64,000 nt of DNA, from NCBI GenBank assembly GCA_963669155.1, contig OZ022581.1, forward strand, positions 3,545,129 through 3,609,128, in the 5' to 3' direction. Source of the stretch: Arbacia lixula. Taxonomy: Eukaryota; Echinodermata; Echinoidea; Arbacioida; Arbaciidae. The notes under the pieces were generated by a model. The model saw only the letters and a program-made list of their open reading frames with translations. It did not search any database and was not told the origin of the DNA. Positions 45,746 to 57,377 of the stretch are shown one piece after another (the first letter of the stretch is position 1; each line of letters starts with the position of its first letter). A program made the translations under genes and the position numbers.

Positions 45746-48520
45746 GGCTCTGTTTTTTTTAATATACCCCTAAAAGCTTAATGGCACTTCAAAAGCCTCA
45801 AACTTTTTAAAAACACAGATGTAGACTTGGGTTTTCATATTTTTTTAAAGCAAGGACCTAGATTGACCTCCCATACCTTAACAAAAATTTTACGATTTTG
45901 CTACACTTGTGTAAAATAGCACTGAACAGCCAATTGTTAACGGAAATTTGTCAACCAAAAAAGGTGTTTTTTTGTACAGATTGCAAAATAAAGAAAACCA
46001 AAAACAATGTCATTCGTATGTTGTGATAATAAATAAGTATGAATGGAACTTCCAGAAAATTCAAGGGACGCTGAACAATCTATTTTTTCGACAGAAATAG
46101 TCCTATTGGAAATGGTGTTTCGGATGTTACATTTTCCGTTAACAATCTTACCACTTATTTAACTCACCAGGAATACCATTTAATTACATGATATTAGTGT
46201 TATAATATATCTACTGGTTGCTCCTTATCATTGCCTAAACAGAAAATAGCAATGCGTTGCTATAGCTATGGTGTTCAACAAATTCTTCATGAAGTTAGGA
46301 AGTGATATCATTTTCCGTTAACAATTTTGTAACGTCCGAAACGATGTTAATTCTGAATTGTAAAAAAATCAGAGAATTGCAGGAACAATTTAGTATTTTA
46401 TTTTGAAAAAAAAAACACAGGAGAGCTTCCCATAACAGCACAAATTAATGCAGAATTAAATCACATGTTCCTTATAAAAAAAAAATGTAAAACTTTCCGT
46501 AAACAGTCGTAACATCCGAAACAAATGTAACGTCCGAAACAAAAATATCATTTCTCAGCATAAATCTTGGAGAAGAATGTAGCTGAAGTGAATTAGTCAT
46601 CATGATACAAAGGATGCCTTCTTCTACAACAGTTCTAGACATAAATTAGGCCATTTATATGCAAGAAATTTCTTTTAGTGCAAATTATCCAGTAAAAAGT
46701 GTTTCGGATGTTACACAACTTTTTGTTAACACAAAATCGTAGTTCTGCGTACTTTCTTCAATATAGTAAAATTTCATTCTGCCTCCACATCAATATTTAT
46801 GTTCTAAAAAAACTATTGTAGTGTTTTTAACCCATTTCAAATGTAGAAATATCATAGTTAAGAAGGAAAAACATGCATTTCTCATGATTTTTGTCATCTC
46901 ACCTTCTACACAATAACAGTTACAATGACATGTAAAAACAGTCTATATAATACATAGCATTGTTGGATTGCTGCAAAAAAGTCACATTTTTGAATAAATT
47001 AAAACATCTGAAGTAATAAATACATTTAAGATTTTGTAAGCCATACAAATGATACTTCCTGGGGTATCTCGAGCATGTTACGGACGTTACACCATAGTGT
47101 TAACATACATATTTTTTGTTGAAATTCAAGATAATTTTGAAGGGAAAATAGTATAAGCATCTCCTCTTGTTCCTGGAATTATTTTTTGCTTTTTATTTGA
47201 TATGTTTTGCTTCAAGAAAGATAATTTCATACTATAAAGTGTTAACTTCAGTGCATTTCTCATCACCAGATTGATACATTATGTAACATGTACAGTACGT
47301 ATACAGGTGCCGTGTCATTTTTAACACATATTTAAGTAAAACTCAAGATCAAGCAGGCATCACTTTTATTTGATCAGAATATCTTAACAAGTGAAGAGTG
47401 TTTTTAAGGGTTACAAGAAATAAACAATGTATTTAAGTGGGCTCCGTGGGAAACTATTTTGATTGTAGACTAGGAGATTCCCAGTTCTTATTATTAATAG
47501 ATTAATGGACTTATTTAAAACATCCATCAATTATAAATCTGTGCTCAAGAGTTATTGTTTCTTTTGGGATGGAAGTCTTTTATTTGCACAGTCAAAATGT
47601 ATCATTAGCCCACAAATGTGTGTAAGATGAGCTGCACATAAAAATAACTCTTACTGTGGTATTGGGTCTTTAAAGGGCATATACTGTACTGGGAAGGCAA
47701 AAAAGCCTTCAAAATGTAATTGTTAGCAATCTTCTTGCCAATGGTCTTAAATTCATGTATTGTGTATTTTAGAAGCTTGCTGAAAGTTATTTGCCCTCAA
47801 ATGATCCACTTTTGGAGTAGTGAGTGATTAAATCACAAATCCTCAAAATGTTCGGGCCGAACATTTTGAGGATTTAATCATTAATCATTAATTTCTCCAT
47901 ATATGGATCATTTAAGGGCAAATAACTTTCAGCAAGCTTCTAAAAAACTGAGACAAGTTAAAATATTAACACAGTGTAACGCCCGAAACATACTAGGAGT
48001 TGAAAATGAAAATTTTCAACCATAGTGTTTTTTCCAATTCTTTTTCATGGTAACTTTGTAGTATCATCCATTGTTTATATTCAATAAGTTTGACCCAAGG
48101 ATAGGCAAATTTTCTATAAGAAATAAAAACTTTTCTTGGTCAAAATCAAATATTAGGAGCTATTTTTGCTTTAAAACGTCGTAAGAATGACATTTGATGT
48201 TATTGAAACCCATAAATTCGCATAGATAATCTCTGAACCGTGCTGTAAACATCAACATTTGTTATTGTAGTAGTTGGTAAAGCATGACTGGAATATCATA
48301 AGTTTGATATATGTAACATTTTGCTATAAGATATTGAAATGTTGGTTTGTTCATGGATGTGTTGCAAGGTTCCACTTTAAATTAAACCCAGAAACCTGAA
48401 ATTCTTGTAAATCTAAAGTCGTTTGGATAATGAAATTACTTACAAGAAGCATGCTAACATACTTCTTAATTTTACCCCCTTGGTTAACATAATTAGGGCA
48501 TGTTAAAAAAAAACAGAGCC
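45746..48520. mobile_element. 2.8 kb non-coding DNA element with GGCTCTGTTTTTTTT inverted ends
   Basis: The left end GGCTCTGTTTTTTTTAATAT and the right end TGTTAAAAAAAAACAGAGCC are inverted repeats, flanked by ATAA on both sides (45,742-45,745 and 48,521-48,524). The interior is strongly AT-rich with no frame above 60 codons apart from one at the right edge. It carries repeated GTAACRTCCGAAAC-type motifs in both orientations and a 171 bp central palindrome. The Gypsy target duplication overlaps its left flank, so the Gypsy insertion is younger. Confidence 0.65.
47771..47941. repeat. 171 bp palindrome inside the 2.8 kb element
   Basis: The outer arms AGAAGCTTGCTGAAAGTTAT and ATAACTTTCAGCAAGCTTCT mirror each other. 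The core has two perfect 19-base arms (47,837-47,855 and 47,857-47,875) around a single G. The RNA or single strand would form a long hairpin. Confidence 0.85.
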
Positions 48521-48524
48521 ATAA

Positions 48525-51293
48525 GACAAAACTTGCACTAAAGGGTGAAGACAAAACTACATTTCAATGTATCAATTCAAAACAAAACTACACTAAAATA
48601 GTGTGAAAAGTTACTCGAACACTTACATTTTATGTTGATGGAACTCTTTTTCTGCAGAAGCGCATCTGTACTTAACAAAAGGCTTCAAACAACCAGCCTC
48701 ATCAGGCAGCTTGATTCTGCTGATCAAATCGTTTAATGCTCTCTACATACAATCCCTGTGTGTGTGTGTGTGTGTGTGTGTGCTTCTCTATTGTAATACA
48801 AGGTTAATGTTTTCACACATACACACACGCACACACACACAAGTCTAACACACCAGTGCATTGTGCTGGCTGTATTACCCTGGCAATAGGCGTATGCATG
48901 CACATAAATGCAGGAATGTATGGGTTATGAAGTGTTAGTCTTGGAGAAACAGACCCTCTCTCTTCAAGAAAATGATTCCATTACAATTAGATGAAAGCGA
49001 AATGAACAAATGTAACAAGAGAACTCTTAAATTATTTATTCCAGCATCTGTCCATGAGATCCCCAAAACATGGCAAATATAGTGCAATATATCTATATTT
49101 CTAGACTATACAATGTTAGATAAGCAAGCCGGACATCTGGATATGACGAACGTTTTTAACTTGTTTGGACAATGGTTGGTCACGTTCATTGTACCCGGCC
49201 AAATCCGTAAGATTTCACGACCATGAATACCTTGTGACAGCTGGGATAATTCAGACTAATGAAGTATTGTAGCCGCACATCTATTTTTTAATACCTTCCT
49301 TTGCCGTTCTTAGCCCTTAACGTGCAACTTTCACTGCCAATTTTCATGAAGATACAGTAAGGCCAGTTTTCCAATATCTGCCGAAATGTGCATAAAATCC
49401 AGATCGCATTGATAAGAGAAAATGATATGAGAAAAATGGCTATATCTTTAATAAACGCATGCGCACTTTACTCTGCCTTTCACGTTCCGCTTCGTGTTGT
49501 ATCTTGTGGTGTGTAGGCCTATTTGTAGGCTACTCGTGTTTTTATGATTTCAAGAAATGCTGTTTACAATTTTATAATAATTTATGAGACGAATGAATAG
49601 GTTGATTAAAACAGTTTATTGCATTATTGTCTTTGATGGACATATTCATGTTGACATGTTTTGTTTTTCTTAACTTGTACAGGAGAATATGAATATATTC
49701 ATAAAAACATAAGAATAACTTTCATCGATTTTATATTCGTAGTTTTCTTTTTTTCGCAGTTTTCGTCGTCTTCTGCAACTCTTTTCTCACCACCCTAATG
49801 ACCAAATGATCATTATTATCATTATTAATATATCTACAATAATTGGTATCCATTTGCACGTAATTATCATTAGCCTAAGTAGAAGTACCACATCATCATG
49901 AGTTGAGCAGATTTTATTGACCGGTTTATGTAGGTATGGAGGTATTCATATCTGCGATTGGTGCATGGTTATACAGGATGTGTCTGGTCGATGAAGGTGA
50001 GTATGATGAATATGCATGACTGAATGTGTGGATGAATAAATAATGAACGGCGTCAATCCGTCACGCTCCTGCAAACAGCATTATGACGTCAGAAGGGTGT
50101 GTCTTTATCGCACGGGAGGGCTCATTTACAAATTGCTCTTCGTATCAAAAGACACTTTACGTGCGTAGACAACTGAATTATTTAGTGCATTTCATCACTA
50201 TCTGTTTGTGCCGCCCCAAAATGAGCAATAAGAGTAGCTTTCAAACTAATATTACAAAAGTACAGCGGACACTACCTGCACTTTCATATGAAATGTGTGA
50301 ACACTTAATGCATAAAAAGTTCCTGAATCATTCTTCAAAACTCTCTCGTACTCTCTTTCCTCCTGTCTTCTGATCTATGCCCCAATCACTCTCTCGTTCT
50401 CTCACCTTATCTCTCCGACTCTTTGCTTTCCCCCTTTCACCCCATGTCACTAATCAATCTCTCTTACGTAGTGAAACAATAGTTTGTGCAAAATATTTCC
50501 AATGGTGTTTCCGAGATGCACATAGAAGTATATACCTGGCATCAATTGCTATAATTTTCTGTAAAATATATCGTACAACAATAAGAACGCGCAGTCATTG
50601 GATTTTGTTTTAATGATTTTATTGAAACCCCATTTTATCAATATAATAATAATAGTAATTTGATTTTAAGGAATGTTAAAAGAAGACAAATCAGCGAAGC
50701 AAACTAATGAAAGTTTGAGGAAATCAGGCGAATTATAAGAAAGTCACGAGTCTTCATTAAATGTTGATCACTAAACCCAGAAACCTGTACTGTCTTCACC
50801 CAACCAGGACGTATTTCGGACAATACGGTACACGCAGCAAGCTCATAGAGCTCATAATACGTGACGCTCTGGGACGAAAGGAGTTGCCCAAAACGGTATT
50901 CAGGGTCAGTAATAAGGGATTGAAAACATTTATAACTTGCTTATAATTCGCAAACTTTCACCAATCTGCTTCTCTGATTCATCTCCTTTTCTTAAAATCA
51001 AAATATATTTTGATAGTTGCAAGTGTGCGATATTCATCCCCCCTTATATGAAGTTAAAGCCATTTAATAATCCTTGTTGTAATGTTGTGTCAAGTTATAC
51101 TGAAGTGTTCAAACACAAGCATTTTTGCTTCATAGGTGTTGTACTTGTTCTTCGTCAATGAATTGTTATTTTCAAGCTATGTTTTACTAGTTTGTCTTAG
51201 CCTTTACAGTGGATTTGTTGTATTCTTAAGTGCACATTGCAAACGAATGCAAATAGTGAAATATTTAGTTAAATTTGTCGGACTATCTGGTGT
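48525..51293. other. 2.8 kb without a recognisable gene
   Basis: A TG run at 48,759-48,783 and CA words at 48,816-48,841. Open frames at 50,083-50,373 and 50,377-50,613 (plus) have no family resemblance. An ATTAAA on the minus strand near 51,063-51,068 could be the polyadenylation signal of the kinase gene. Confidence 0.5.
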
Positions 51294-51478
51294 TTACATT
51301 GCCTTTGCACACACAAATTTCTTAAGAAATCGTCTCCACAACGAGGGCTTCTTTACTTGAGCCTTCATATTGATAAGCTGGTTGAGAACGTCTTCAAGAC
51401 TTGGTCGTGAGTTTGGGAATCTGTGCATGCACTTAATGGCTAGTTCTGAAATACTATGAAGTACCGGTGATCGACGAT
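51294..51478 (-). CDS. Kinase gene coding exon 7 (end of kinase domain and C-terminus)
   Basis: 185 bases with the acceptor CTTGCCTCCAG. It reads RRSPVLHSISELAIKCMH, then RFPNSRPSLEDVLNQL. The RP motif of kinase subdomain XI is present. It ends FVCAKAM with TAA. Confidence 0.8.
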
Positions 51479-54400
51479 CTGGAGGCAAGAAAGAGAAAGG
51501 AGAATGGAGAGATGAACATATATATGAGGAGAGGAGAGAATAGAAAGTGAGGATTGCGAGTGTAAAGAAAGGGGAGACAAAATTAAACTAAGAAAGAAAA
51601 CTAAGAGAGAATACAAAAGGAGATGGGAAGAGAAAGGAAGCAGGAGTAGAAATATCAATTGAGAAGAAAAAAAAGAGAAGCAGAATGAAAAGGAGACCTC
51701 AGATCTTCATTACATCATTCAGATATGTTGGCACTAGATGATTTTACTTTAGGTTTTTTTTTTAGATTTCTAACAATCACTGTGAGAAAATCACACATTA
51801 TTTATATTAAAAGCATTATCACAGATATACTGATAATCAAGATGGTATTTATCCTATACTTTGGCACGACCATGTGTAACGAAATGTAGGTAGGGCCTAG
51901 TTCTTTATGATTTCGTTTAAGGCAAAGACAATGCATTGAAGAAAAGTAGGTACCTTCAACAACTTGGGTTATGTCGAGAAGCAATCGCCCGACTGAAAAG
52001 ATGTCGGAGTGGGTGGATGTTGGTTCCTCGTCTATGATGACCTCGGGTGCTAGATAGTTCCCTTCTTGTCCGAATATGTATGCATTCTTGAAGGCTTCCG
52101 GCACCCCGCCCATCTGCATTGGCGCGGTAATCGTGCTTACGAGACCGAAGTCTATGATCACGGCGCCATGACGATCCCCATGCCGCTTGAGTAGGACGTT
52201 GTCTGATTTTAGGTCGTTATGCAGAAGCCCGTGGTCATGGAGCTCCATCATCCCTCTCACAACGTCCTCTGCTATGGCCAGTCCGTCCGCTGCCGACAGC
52301 GGTGGAGGTGCGAAGAGAGGAAACCCCTCCCCTGTCTTCTCGTCTCCTACGAATTCGATGGCGAGACATAGGTCATTCTCGGCCTCTATAGTTCCGAAGG
52401 AGCGTGGGAAGAATGAGCTGGAGGACAGTAACTCGTGCACCATCGCTTCCTTTGTCGCCCTAGTCCTGGTCGATTTTAGGTGGTCAATCAGCTCACCGGG
52501 CGAGGTGAAGTCATTACTTCGCGACGGTTGTTTAATGGCCACGGGCATAGCTGACTCGGCGTGGCGGGCAAGAAGAACCCGCCCGTAACTCCCTCGCCCG
52601 ATCTCCAACAGATCATTCATGCCCTGGAACAGAAATCAAGTATTGAGATACGAAAATCGAACACTGATTTCATTTTTTTTTCTTCGCAGTTTCCCCTTCC
52701 CGATTTTGCTTGATTTCGATTTCGGTATTGTATATGGTTTGAAGGCATCTGATATGCTGATATCGTACATCTTGCGACTTTGTTCGTACTATGTTAGTAC
52801 GGGTTCATATGAATCATTGTATTGAATCTTCTCTTTCTTTATATAGCACGCCTAGAATCATTCACATAGATTTATATACCCCCCTTTCAGGTAGAACATC
52901 GAGATGAATACAGTAACTCACCTTAACTTTCCGACCCATGTCAAACGTTGTGAGGTCCTTTAAGTTGAGCGTTGGACACGTGATCTTCAGATGACGAAGC
53001 CTTTTGATCACGGCTTTATCCTGGTAATCAGCTGGACATGACCACTGTGATGGACAGTCGGGACTGGTTTTTGGACAGCTGTAGATGAAAGTGTGAAAAC
53101 ATATTTAAGAAAGTAGTTACAATTAACCTTTAGTCGGTTTGCATTAAAACTATATAATTGTTTATTGAAAATGCCCCGACAACAACCAATCAGCGTGGTG
53201 CATTTTAGTTTTATGCATGACGAGTAAAACCCTCAAATTGCAACTGTTCTTCTAAATAATACATCCACGGGCCTCGTCAGTTATCATCAGGCGTATCATG
53301 TCAATTATTTTGTACAGGTATTGAGAACAAAGAAAAGCGAAGGTACCTCTCAATAGAGGCGTGGCCTACATCCTCTGGCCCATCAGTAGGGAGATCTCCG
53401 GCCGGAGATACTCCATTAGCTCCACTGGTAACCTGGCAACAAAATGAGGACATGCATTGATTAGATGATAAAAAAAGCCCTTCATTCTGGTAGTCTTCAG
53501 TCAGAAAATATATTTCGTGAATGTCAAGATCAGTATCAATTTGGGTGTCATTTATGAACTTTAAAAGAACGACAAAATAGTTTTAGTACCTATTGGAAGG
53601 AAAATCTGTCTCTCTCTGTAACTATCAATCTCTTTAGTGTGTAGAGAGGCTTATAGTTTCTTACCATGGTCTCTGTTGGGCAAGACGACTCTCCGTCCAC
53701 GATCCCGGAGACATTCTCCTGGCCAGATGGCACATCTCCCGAAGACGGAAGTCCGATGGATGGTGTTGTGGAATTAGATGGACTCAAATTGACCTTGGTC
53801 AATCTTGCCTCAGCTTCATCAATCTCCAGGTAGTGGTCTGACGCACGGCCGCGCGCCATCCTCTGTGCTCGCCTCCCAATAGAGGCGATACCTGCATCCT
53901 CTGGCCCATGAGTTGGGAGCTCTCCGGCCGGAGATACTCCATCAAGTCCAATGGTAACCTAGCAAAAAAGTTAAGAGCATGCATCGAAAAATAAATGGAA
54001 AAGCACTTCATTCTGACTAGTCATTAGTCAGAAAACAAGATAGAAGAAAGAAAGTCAAGATAAGTTGCATATGAAGAGTCCTTTATCAACTTTGAAAGAT
54101 ATTGAGGGAACTATGTGTAAAATCGAAATACATAGAAATTAAAATAAACGTATTACCTACTGGAAGGAAACTCTGTCTGTCTGTCACTATCACTCTCTTT
54201 AGTGAACAGAAAATATTGTGGTTCCTTACCATGGTCTCTGTTGAGAAGGACGACTCTTCGCCCACGATCTCGGAGACATTCTCCTGATCGGATGACAAAT
54301 CTCCCGGAGAAGAAAGTCCAATGGATGATGATGCAGACTCAACTGAACTCAAACTGGCCTTGCTGTATCGTGCCAGAGCTTCAGCAATCTCCAGGTGGTG

Positions 54401-55387
54401 GTCAGACGCACGGCCGCGCGCCAACCTCTGTGCTCGCTTCTTTCTCTGAGGCACGTCGGAAAGGCCGGCGGAATCACCGCTCGGCTGAGCGGACGCCGTG
54501 ACCTCTGTTTCTCCAGTGGCCTCCATATCGACTCCTTGGTCGACCTCTGGCCCAGGAGGATGTTGTTGGGTGTCTGGTTGAAAGTCATTCAGCTCAACTG
54601 ACATGCTGGCGTCGGCCATTTGAACTGAAGTGCCAGACTTGATCTGTCAAAACAAGATGCAGAAAATGCAGGATTTGGTTGTTGATCTACGCTTTTAAGT
54701 TAGACTGATATGCAGATAGTCATATAAATGTATCCAAACTTTTTTGAATGAATGGGCGAAACGATCATAATAATGTTCCTACTATTAAGTGTTTTTGGTA
54801 GGACAAATCCTCGTCATGCGTAATTTGTTCAAGCTTTGTAAATTTTGGTGGAAGATCACCTCTACCATTGTGACCACTGTCTACAGAGTAAACAGACTAG
54901 CCTCTTTCCAAACACCAATAAGAAAACAAATCAATGAATTCACCTGTTCGGAAAGGGCACTTCCCGTTGATGAACTCTGGGGTGGAAGTCCAAGGAAGAC
55001 ATCTGTGGGATCAGCCTCACCATTGGACGATGGTGGCTTAGTGGCGACGGCGGCTGAATCCGAATTGGCTTCGGCATATTGTGCCAAAGCTTGGCTTATT
55101 TCAGCCTTGTGGTCGGACGCCGGGCCGCGGGCAAGCCGTTGGCGGCGGCGGGCCATTCTTTGTGCTCGCCCCACTCTTTTCTGGGGCGATAGGTCCTGCA
55201 CATCGGAATGGCTATCTGGGTCAGTGAGGGCGGAATCACCACTGGGGTGAGTAATCATTGTGATCTCCATTGCTTCGGGAATTGAAGCCTCGTGGTGGAC
55301 CAACGGTTCGAATGGACGTCCCTGGGTGTCTGATGATATGGCTTTCATCTGGACCGACATTTCGAACTTAGTCGGGATGTCTGACAT
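51294..55387 (-). CDS. Protein kinase with triplicated N-terminal exon modules, 749 residues, seven coding exons
   Basis: Minus-strand exons 55,387-54,944, 54,643-54,230, 53,958-53,665, 53,432-53,347, 53,078-52,922, 52,623-51,954 and 51,478-51,294 all have GT/AG ends. They join in frame to 2,250 bases. Residues 1-465 are a low-complexity Ser/Pro/Asp-rich region with a basic motif RAQRxARGxASDHxxEI present in three exons. Residues about 470-735 are a kinase: GRGSYGRV loop, VAIK lysine (about 496), HNDLKSDN (Asp about 602), DFG (about 623), APEV. HND replaces the usual HRD, so the Arg that contacts the activation-loop phosphate is absent. It ends in a basic tail (WRRFLKKFV). I cannot place it in a standard kinase group; it resembles lineage-specific kinases of marine deuterostomes. 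Start: the ATG directly follows a good acceptor (TTTCTGCAG). Confidence 0.8.
51954..52623 (-). CDS. Kinase gene coding exon 6 (most of the kinase domain)
   Basis: 670 bases with the acceptor CTGTTCCAG and the donor GTTGAAG/GTACCT (phase 1). It carries the glycine loop, VAIK lysine, HNDLKSDN, DFG and the APEV-DIFSVG segment. Nothing looks broken. Confidence 0.85.
52922..53078 (-). CDS. Kinase gene coding exon 5 (linker before the kinase domain)
   Basis: 157 bases with the acceptor CATCTACAG and the donor GTTAAG/GTGAGT. It reads CPKTSPDCPSQWSCPAD, then VIKRLRHLKITCP, LNLKDLTTFDMGRKVK, a Cys-containing linker leading directly into the kinase. Confidence 0.75.
53347..53432 (-). CDS. Kinase gene coding exon 4
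   Basis: 86 bases, reading VTSGANGVSPAGDLPTDG, PEDVGHASIES. It copies the first third of exon 3 and ends in phase 2 at GAGAG/GTACCT. Beyond the donor the match to exon 3 stops, so it is a truncated module copy. Confidence 0.7.
53665..53958 (-). CDS. Kinase gene coding exon 3 (module C)
   Basis: 294 bases, phase 0 at both ends. Starts VTIGLDGVSPAGELP, contains RAQRMARGRASDHYLEI and SGQENVSGIVDGESS, and ends TETM/GTAAGA. Its first part (VTxGxxGVSPAGxLPTxGP) is repeated at the start of exon 4. Confidence 0.75.
54230..54643 (-). CDS. Kinase gene coding exon 2 (module B)
   Basis: 414 bases, phase 0 at both ends. Starts IKSGTSVQMADASMSVELN and contains QPSGDSAGLSD, RAQRLARGRASDHHLEI and SSDQENVSEIVGEESS. 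The end ..TETM/GTAAGG matches the end of exon 3. Confidence 0.75.
54944..55387 (-). CDS. Kinase gene coding exon 1 (module A)
   Basis: 444 bases, phase 0 at both ends. Starts MSDIPTKFEMSVQMK. Contains HPSGDSALTD and the motif GRAQRMARRRQRLARG PASDHKAEI. Acceptor TTTCTGCAG, donor GAACAG/GTGAAT. It shares layout with exons 2 and 3. Confidence 0.75.
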
Positions 55388-55695
55388 CTGCAGAAACACA
55401 CTGTATGAAAATTCGAGCTTGTCACCGTACTCTAACAATATTTAATTATCCTGAATGCTTTTTTTTTTACATTTCCATCGACATGCACAAAGATAAAAAG
55501 AACAGGAATAAAACAATGAAATATTATGTGTATACAGGTTAACAATTTTTCTTGGTAATTCGTTCTTAAAGTTAGCGTGACTACGCTTTCATTGTCAACT
55601 GCACATAAAATCTCCCACATGCCACCGTATTTTATGAATAATATTCATTCATATTCACATTATGTACCACTCAAGAAGTTGCAAGCGTTACTCAC

Positions 55696-55790
55696 GGTAC
55701 TGTCAGCGTGAAGAAAACGCAACAGAATCGTCAATTTTTCGTTGCAAATTTGTTGCGACAAGAACCACTAAAAGATAGGTGTTCTCCAAA
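55696..55790 (-). other. Possible non-coding first exon of the kinase gene
   Basis: A strong donor (GACAGTACC/GTGAGTAAC) on the minus strand, 309 bases upstream of the ATG-bearing exon, suggests a short untranslated first exon. The left limit of the feature is the donor; the right limit is a guess. Confidence 0.35.
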
Positions 55791-55855
55791 GCTCCATAGA
55801 TGGGCAATGTGTGGTTAGAGTCGTATTTGTTTGCACAGCTTAGTTTCCAGGGAGC

Positions 55856-55941
55856 TGACGTCACAACCCAAACTGTTGACCAATCTCAGCGCTGAACGTT
55901 GAAATATAGGCGTACCAGACGCGTAGCATATTGTGACGTCA
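55856..55941. promoter_or_regulatory. Two perfect CRE palindromes and a CCAAT box upstream of the kinase gene
   Basis: TGACGTCA occurs exactly at 55,856-55,863 and 55,934-55,941, 71 bases apart edge to edge (55,864-55,933 between them). CCAAT lies at about 55,880. This is where a promoter for the minus-strand kinase gene is expected and suggests CREB/ATF-family control. Confidence 0.5.
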
Positions 55942-56029
55942 TAGAAGTAGGCGCGTTGCTTCCGCTCTTGAATCGGTATTGGCTTGTGTATCAATAATTT
56001 AATCGAATACAATTAACTTTGGTTCTTGT

Positions 56030-56750
56030 TGCTGTTTTGAATCTGTTTATGTTTTGTCGGTATTCTTTTTTTTTTATAATATCTTTGTAAGATCAAGCAT
56101 TTTTTATTTGATTTACTAATCAAACATCGTGGGTCCTAATAATTTTTGAAAAATTGAGATATTTCATAATTAGAATAGTGAAAAGAATTTATCTTTACAC
56201 TGCCGGCGTAATATTTTGAGGCATTTTGAGGCATACGTAACTTTGTAACTGTGTTACTAAAATCTCCATTAAAATGATACGATCGATAGGTAAGCTGTTT
56301 CCTCCTTTGCCAACCATTTGGATGTTGTTCAGTTAGCTGCTATTTTATAATTTTAAGACCCCTTTTTGCTTCATCATATCTCCATTTTTCCTGATGCTAC
56401 AGACTAGACATTTCAAGAGTTGTTATTTCTTTCACATCCCATCAGCAAGACATCTTGCAACATTTCATATTCAAAATACATAATTTTATCAAATCCTTAA
56501 AACGCACTGTTTGGAAATATCACACTCTTTCCTGATATTGTGTTAGCTGTGTTTGTACATAGGAATGTTGATATAATTTGTAATATTCTCTTTCTTCTGC
56601 TATGTAAGCCCAACTGTTTTAATGCAAGTCAATGTTCTGATCACGATTGTAGTTCTAGTTTTGTTTGGTTGTCGTTTGATCCTGTTGCTATAATGTATTT
56701 TTTTTAAACAGCCTGTGATTCAATATCTGATCATCAGATCAAATTCAATC
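56030..56750. other. Gap, no gene seen
   Basis: AT-rich sequence upstream of the kinase gene. Nothing was recognised on either strand. Confidence 0.5.
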
Positions 56751-57058
56751 AAAGTGCAATGTCCGGACTACATAATTTATTCATTAGGGACATAGAGGAA
56801 TACAAACGACCGCTGACGATTCTCATGATAATTTGCTTTTCTTAAAACAAACATGGTAAAATAAACTGTCATTATATAGAGTAATGAGACGTTCTTTAGT
56901 TCTATTTAACCCAAATTTACTGAATGAGTTACATGCTTGCAGGCGACGGTTGATTTATGTCGTGCGGTATGTAGCAGCGGGAAAAGTCACCATCTTTGGG
57001 GTTAGGCCTACGATTGGTACATGTTCGTCATGCAAGATTAGATTGACATGTTTGCTTT
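56751..57058. repeat. 308 bp tandem duplication, copy 1 (intact)
   Basis: Starts AAAGTGCAATGTCCGGACTA and recurs at 57,059. It retains the undisturbed target TGTTCGTCATGC at 57,022-57,033 that in copy 2 is split by the 5.4 kb element. Confidence 0.9.
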
Positions 57059-57377
57059 AAAGTGCAATGTCCGGACTACATAATTTATTCAATAGGGACA
57101 AAGAGGAATACAAACGACCGCTGACGATTCTCATGATAATTTGCTTTTCTTAAAACAAACATGGTAAAATAAACTTTCATTATATGGAGTAATGACACCT
57201 TCTTTATTTCTATTTAACCCAAATTTACTGAATGAGTTTTAAAATACTGACGTCAATCATGCAGAGAGTAGTGATTGCTTACATGCTGGCAGGCGACAGT
57301 TGATTTATGTCGTGCGGTATGTAGCAGCGGGAAAAGTCACCATCTTTGGGGTTAGGCCTACGATTGGTACATGTTCG
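57059..57377. repeat. 308 bp tandem duplication, copy 2, left part
   Basis: About 95% like copy 1, with an extra stretch of roughly 40 bases near 57,238-57,278 (GACGTCAATCATGC). It is interrupted at 57,377 and resumes at 62,771-62,809. Confidence 0.9.
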
